From the NCBI GenBank assembly GCA_021773835.1, contig JAJFJQ010000073.1, forward strand, positions 62,001-126,000: DNA of 64,000 nt, in the 5' to 3' direction. Source of the DNA: Gammaproteobacteria bacterium. Its GTDB lineage: Bacteria > Pseudomonadota > Gammaproteobacteria > Ga0077536. The notes below the pieces were generated by a model. The model did no database searches. It was not told where the DNA came from and was given only the letters and a program-made list of their open reading frames with translations. Of this stretch, positions 63,081 through 64,000 are shown piece after piece; position 1 is the stretch's first letter, and each line of letters opens with the position of its first letter. A program made the position numbers and the translations under genes.

Positions 63081-63839
63081 TTAATCGGATAGCAATATCG
63101 CTTCGAGATCGGGAATGGCTGCGATCTCGTAATTTGGCGGCGGGATATCGTCGGGTAAAGGGACGGCGCGCGCGTTGACCCAAGCGATATCAAGCCCGGC
63201 GCCTTGTGCGCCGACGATGTCATCGCCGACTGAATCGCCGACATATAAGGCGTCTTCGGGCTCCACGGCAAGTGACGCCAGCGTATCCAGAAAAATGTTG
63301 GCGTGCGGTTTGCGCCAGCCATGTTCGTCCGAGATCACGATCGGATCGAAGTAAGGCGCGGCGCCGTCGCGCTCAAGTATCGAACGCGCGGTCGGACCAT
63401 GGTCAAAGTTTGATAGCAACGCAAGGGAATAACGGGTGCCGAGGCGCGCAATAAAATCGACGTGAGTGTTCGGGATCTCAACCGCCGCCGCCAACTGCTC
63501 CATATGCAGCAGCGATAACATCCCGGCGATCCGTAGCGTTTCGGTCGCCTCGGGGTAGCCGATTTTGGTCAGCGCTAAATTGAAACGCTCGATCGATGGA
63601 ATTTCTCGCAAGTCTTGTTCGCGGCGTTGTGCGAGTTCTTCATTCGCTGCTTCTAGACCGTCTACGAATGCCGCGAACGAGGCTTCGGTTACCTGCTCCT
63701 CAACGGTCCTCTGCAATACCCCCATGGTGGAATGCGAGGTTTTGCCGCGCCATTCAAACATCGGCATACGCTCGGGCCGCCACAGCGCAACGGTGCTAAA
63801 AAGATCGAAGACGACGGCTTTGTATTGCTTCACGGCCAT
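63081..63839 (-). CDS. HAD-family hydrolase
   Basis: The 252-residue protein has motif I VVFDLFSTVALW with nucleophile Asp12, motif II LLSNFDHG, and motifs III/IV KPHANIFLDTLASL and YVGDSVGDDIVGAQGAGL. The cap region resembles 2-haloacid dehalogenase or phosphatase types. The substrate cannot be read. It is convergent with the selenoprotein peroxiredoxin. Confidence 0.9.
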   Translation of the reverse strand: MAVKQYKAVVFDLFSTVALWRPERMPMFEWRGKTSHSTMGVLQRTVEEQVTEASFAAFVDGLEAANEELAQRREQDLREIPSIERFNLALTKIGYPEATETLRIAGMLSLLHMEQLAAAVEIPNTHVDFIARLGTRYSLALLSNFDHGPTARSILERDGAAPYFDPIVISDEHGWRKPHANIFLDTLASLAVEPEDALYVGDSVGDDIVGAQGAGLDIAWVNARAVPLPDDIPPPNYEIAAIPDLEAILLSD

Positions 63840-63976
63840 GGTTATAAGTTGATATCGGTGACGGAAGGCAGGGCTAGGATATACTGACCGGAATCAAGAT
63901 ATAACTGCCGAAACGTTTATTGCGGCCGTGTACCACGTCCGATAGCTGGTTTTGTCGAAGTTAGGGGAGTGCAAAG

Positions 63977-64000
63977 ATGGAAGATCGATTTTTTACTGAT
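63977..64000 (+). CDS. Start of an unidentified gene (partial)
   Basis: A probable new gene begins here with MEDRFFTD, preceded by AGGGGAG. The sequence ends after eight codons, so no product can be named. Confidence 0.45.

Overview
The window reads as chromosome of an uncultured gammaproteobacterium. Its first 12 kb carry the classic gammaproteobacterial order nnr-tsaE-amiB-mutL-miaA-hfq-hflX-hflK-hflC-DUF2065-hisZ-purA, followed by pdxH. I see no rRNA, tRNA, CRISPR array, prophage or insertion sequence. The broad catabolic content (acyl-CoA metabolism, Rieske and flavin monooxygenases, PQQ dehydrogenase) would suit a free-living heterotroph, possibly marine; that habitat is inference.

Layout. 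1-11.4 kb: cell-wall, RNA, mismatch-repair and membrane-protease housekeeping genes, all on +. 11.4-17.2 kb: pdxH, two short-chain dehydrogenases, a ~600-residue acyl-CoA dehydrogenase and a medium-chain acyl-CoA synthetase. 17.3-24.1 kb: a redox/detoxification block with two adjacent selenoprotein genes, a GFA-like protein, an LLM oxidoreductase, a quinohemoprotein dehydrogenase, and a glutaredoxin-rhodanese fusion divergent from a Cys-rich MarR regulator. 24.2-38.1 kb: DUF1015 protein, Ser/Thr kinase, then a catabolic stretch (Rieske oxygenase, hydrolase, NicX-like dioxygenase, DUF364, IpdAB-like CoA-transferase pair, Nudix, DsbA-like isomerase, two EamA exporters, BVMO-like monooxygenase). 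38.2-45 kb: a pilin-like protein with a GGDEF-EAL protein, DUF2797, epoxide hydrolase-like, MlaC, VOC, HspQ. 45-59.4 kb: three exported proteins with VPxPA/PIPxP-type C-terminal sorting signals in two transcription units, each behind a sigma54-type promoter, with assorted enzymes between them. 59.4-64 kb: VOC, GST, deazaflavin-type reductase, a periplasmic-binding-fold protein, a third selenoprotein and a HAD hydrolase.

The main result is three genes with an in-frame UGA at exactly the catalytic cysteine position of their families: a glutathione peroxidase (NLASQ-U-GLT), an ArsC/Spx-fold protein (UxxC) and an AhpC/TSA-type peroxiredoxin (W-U-PFC). Each UGA is followed, 17-23 nt to the apical loop, by a hairpin of bacterial SECIS geometry. 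The first has the same apical decamer as E. coli fdhF. The organism therefore probably decodes UGA as selenocysteine, and ordinary annotation would break all three genes. A second pattern is a possible sigma54 regulon of sorting-signal proteins: two promoters 12.8 kb apart have exact -24/-12 spacing and share an upstream 16-bp element. No exosortase, selA/B/C/D or enhancer-binding regulator lies in the window, so both systems need genome-level confirmation.
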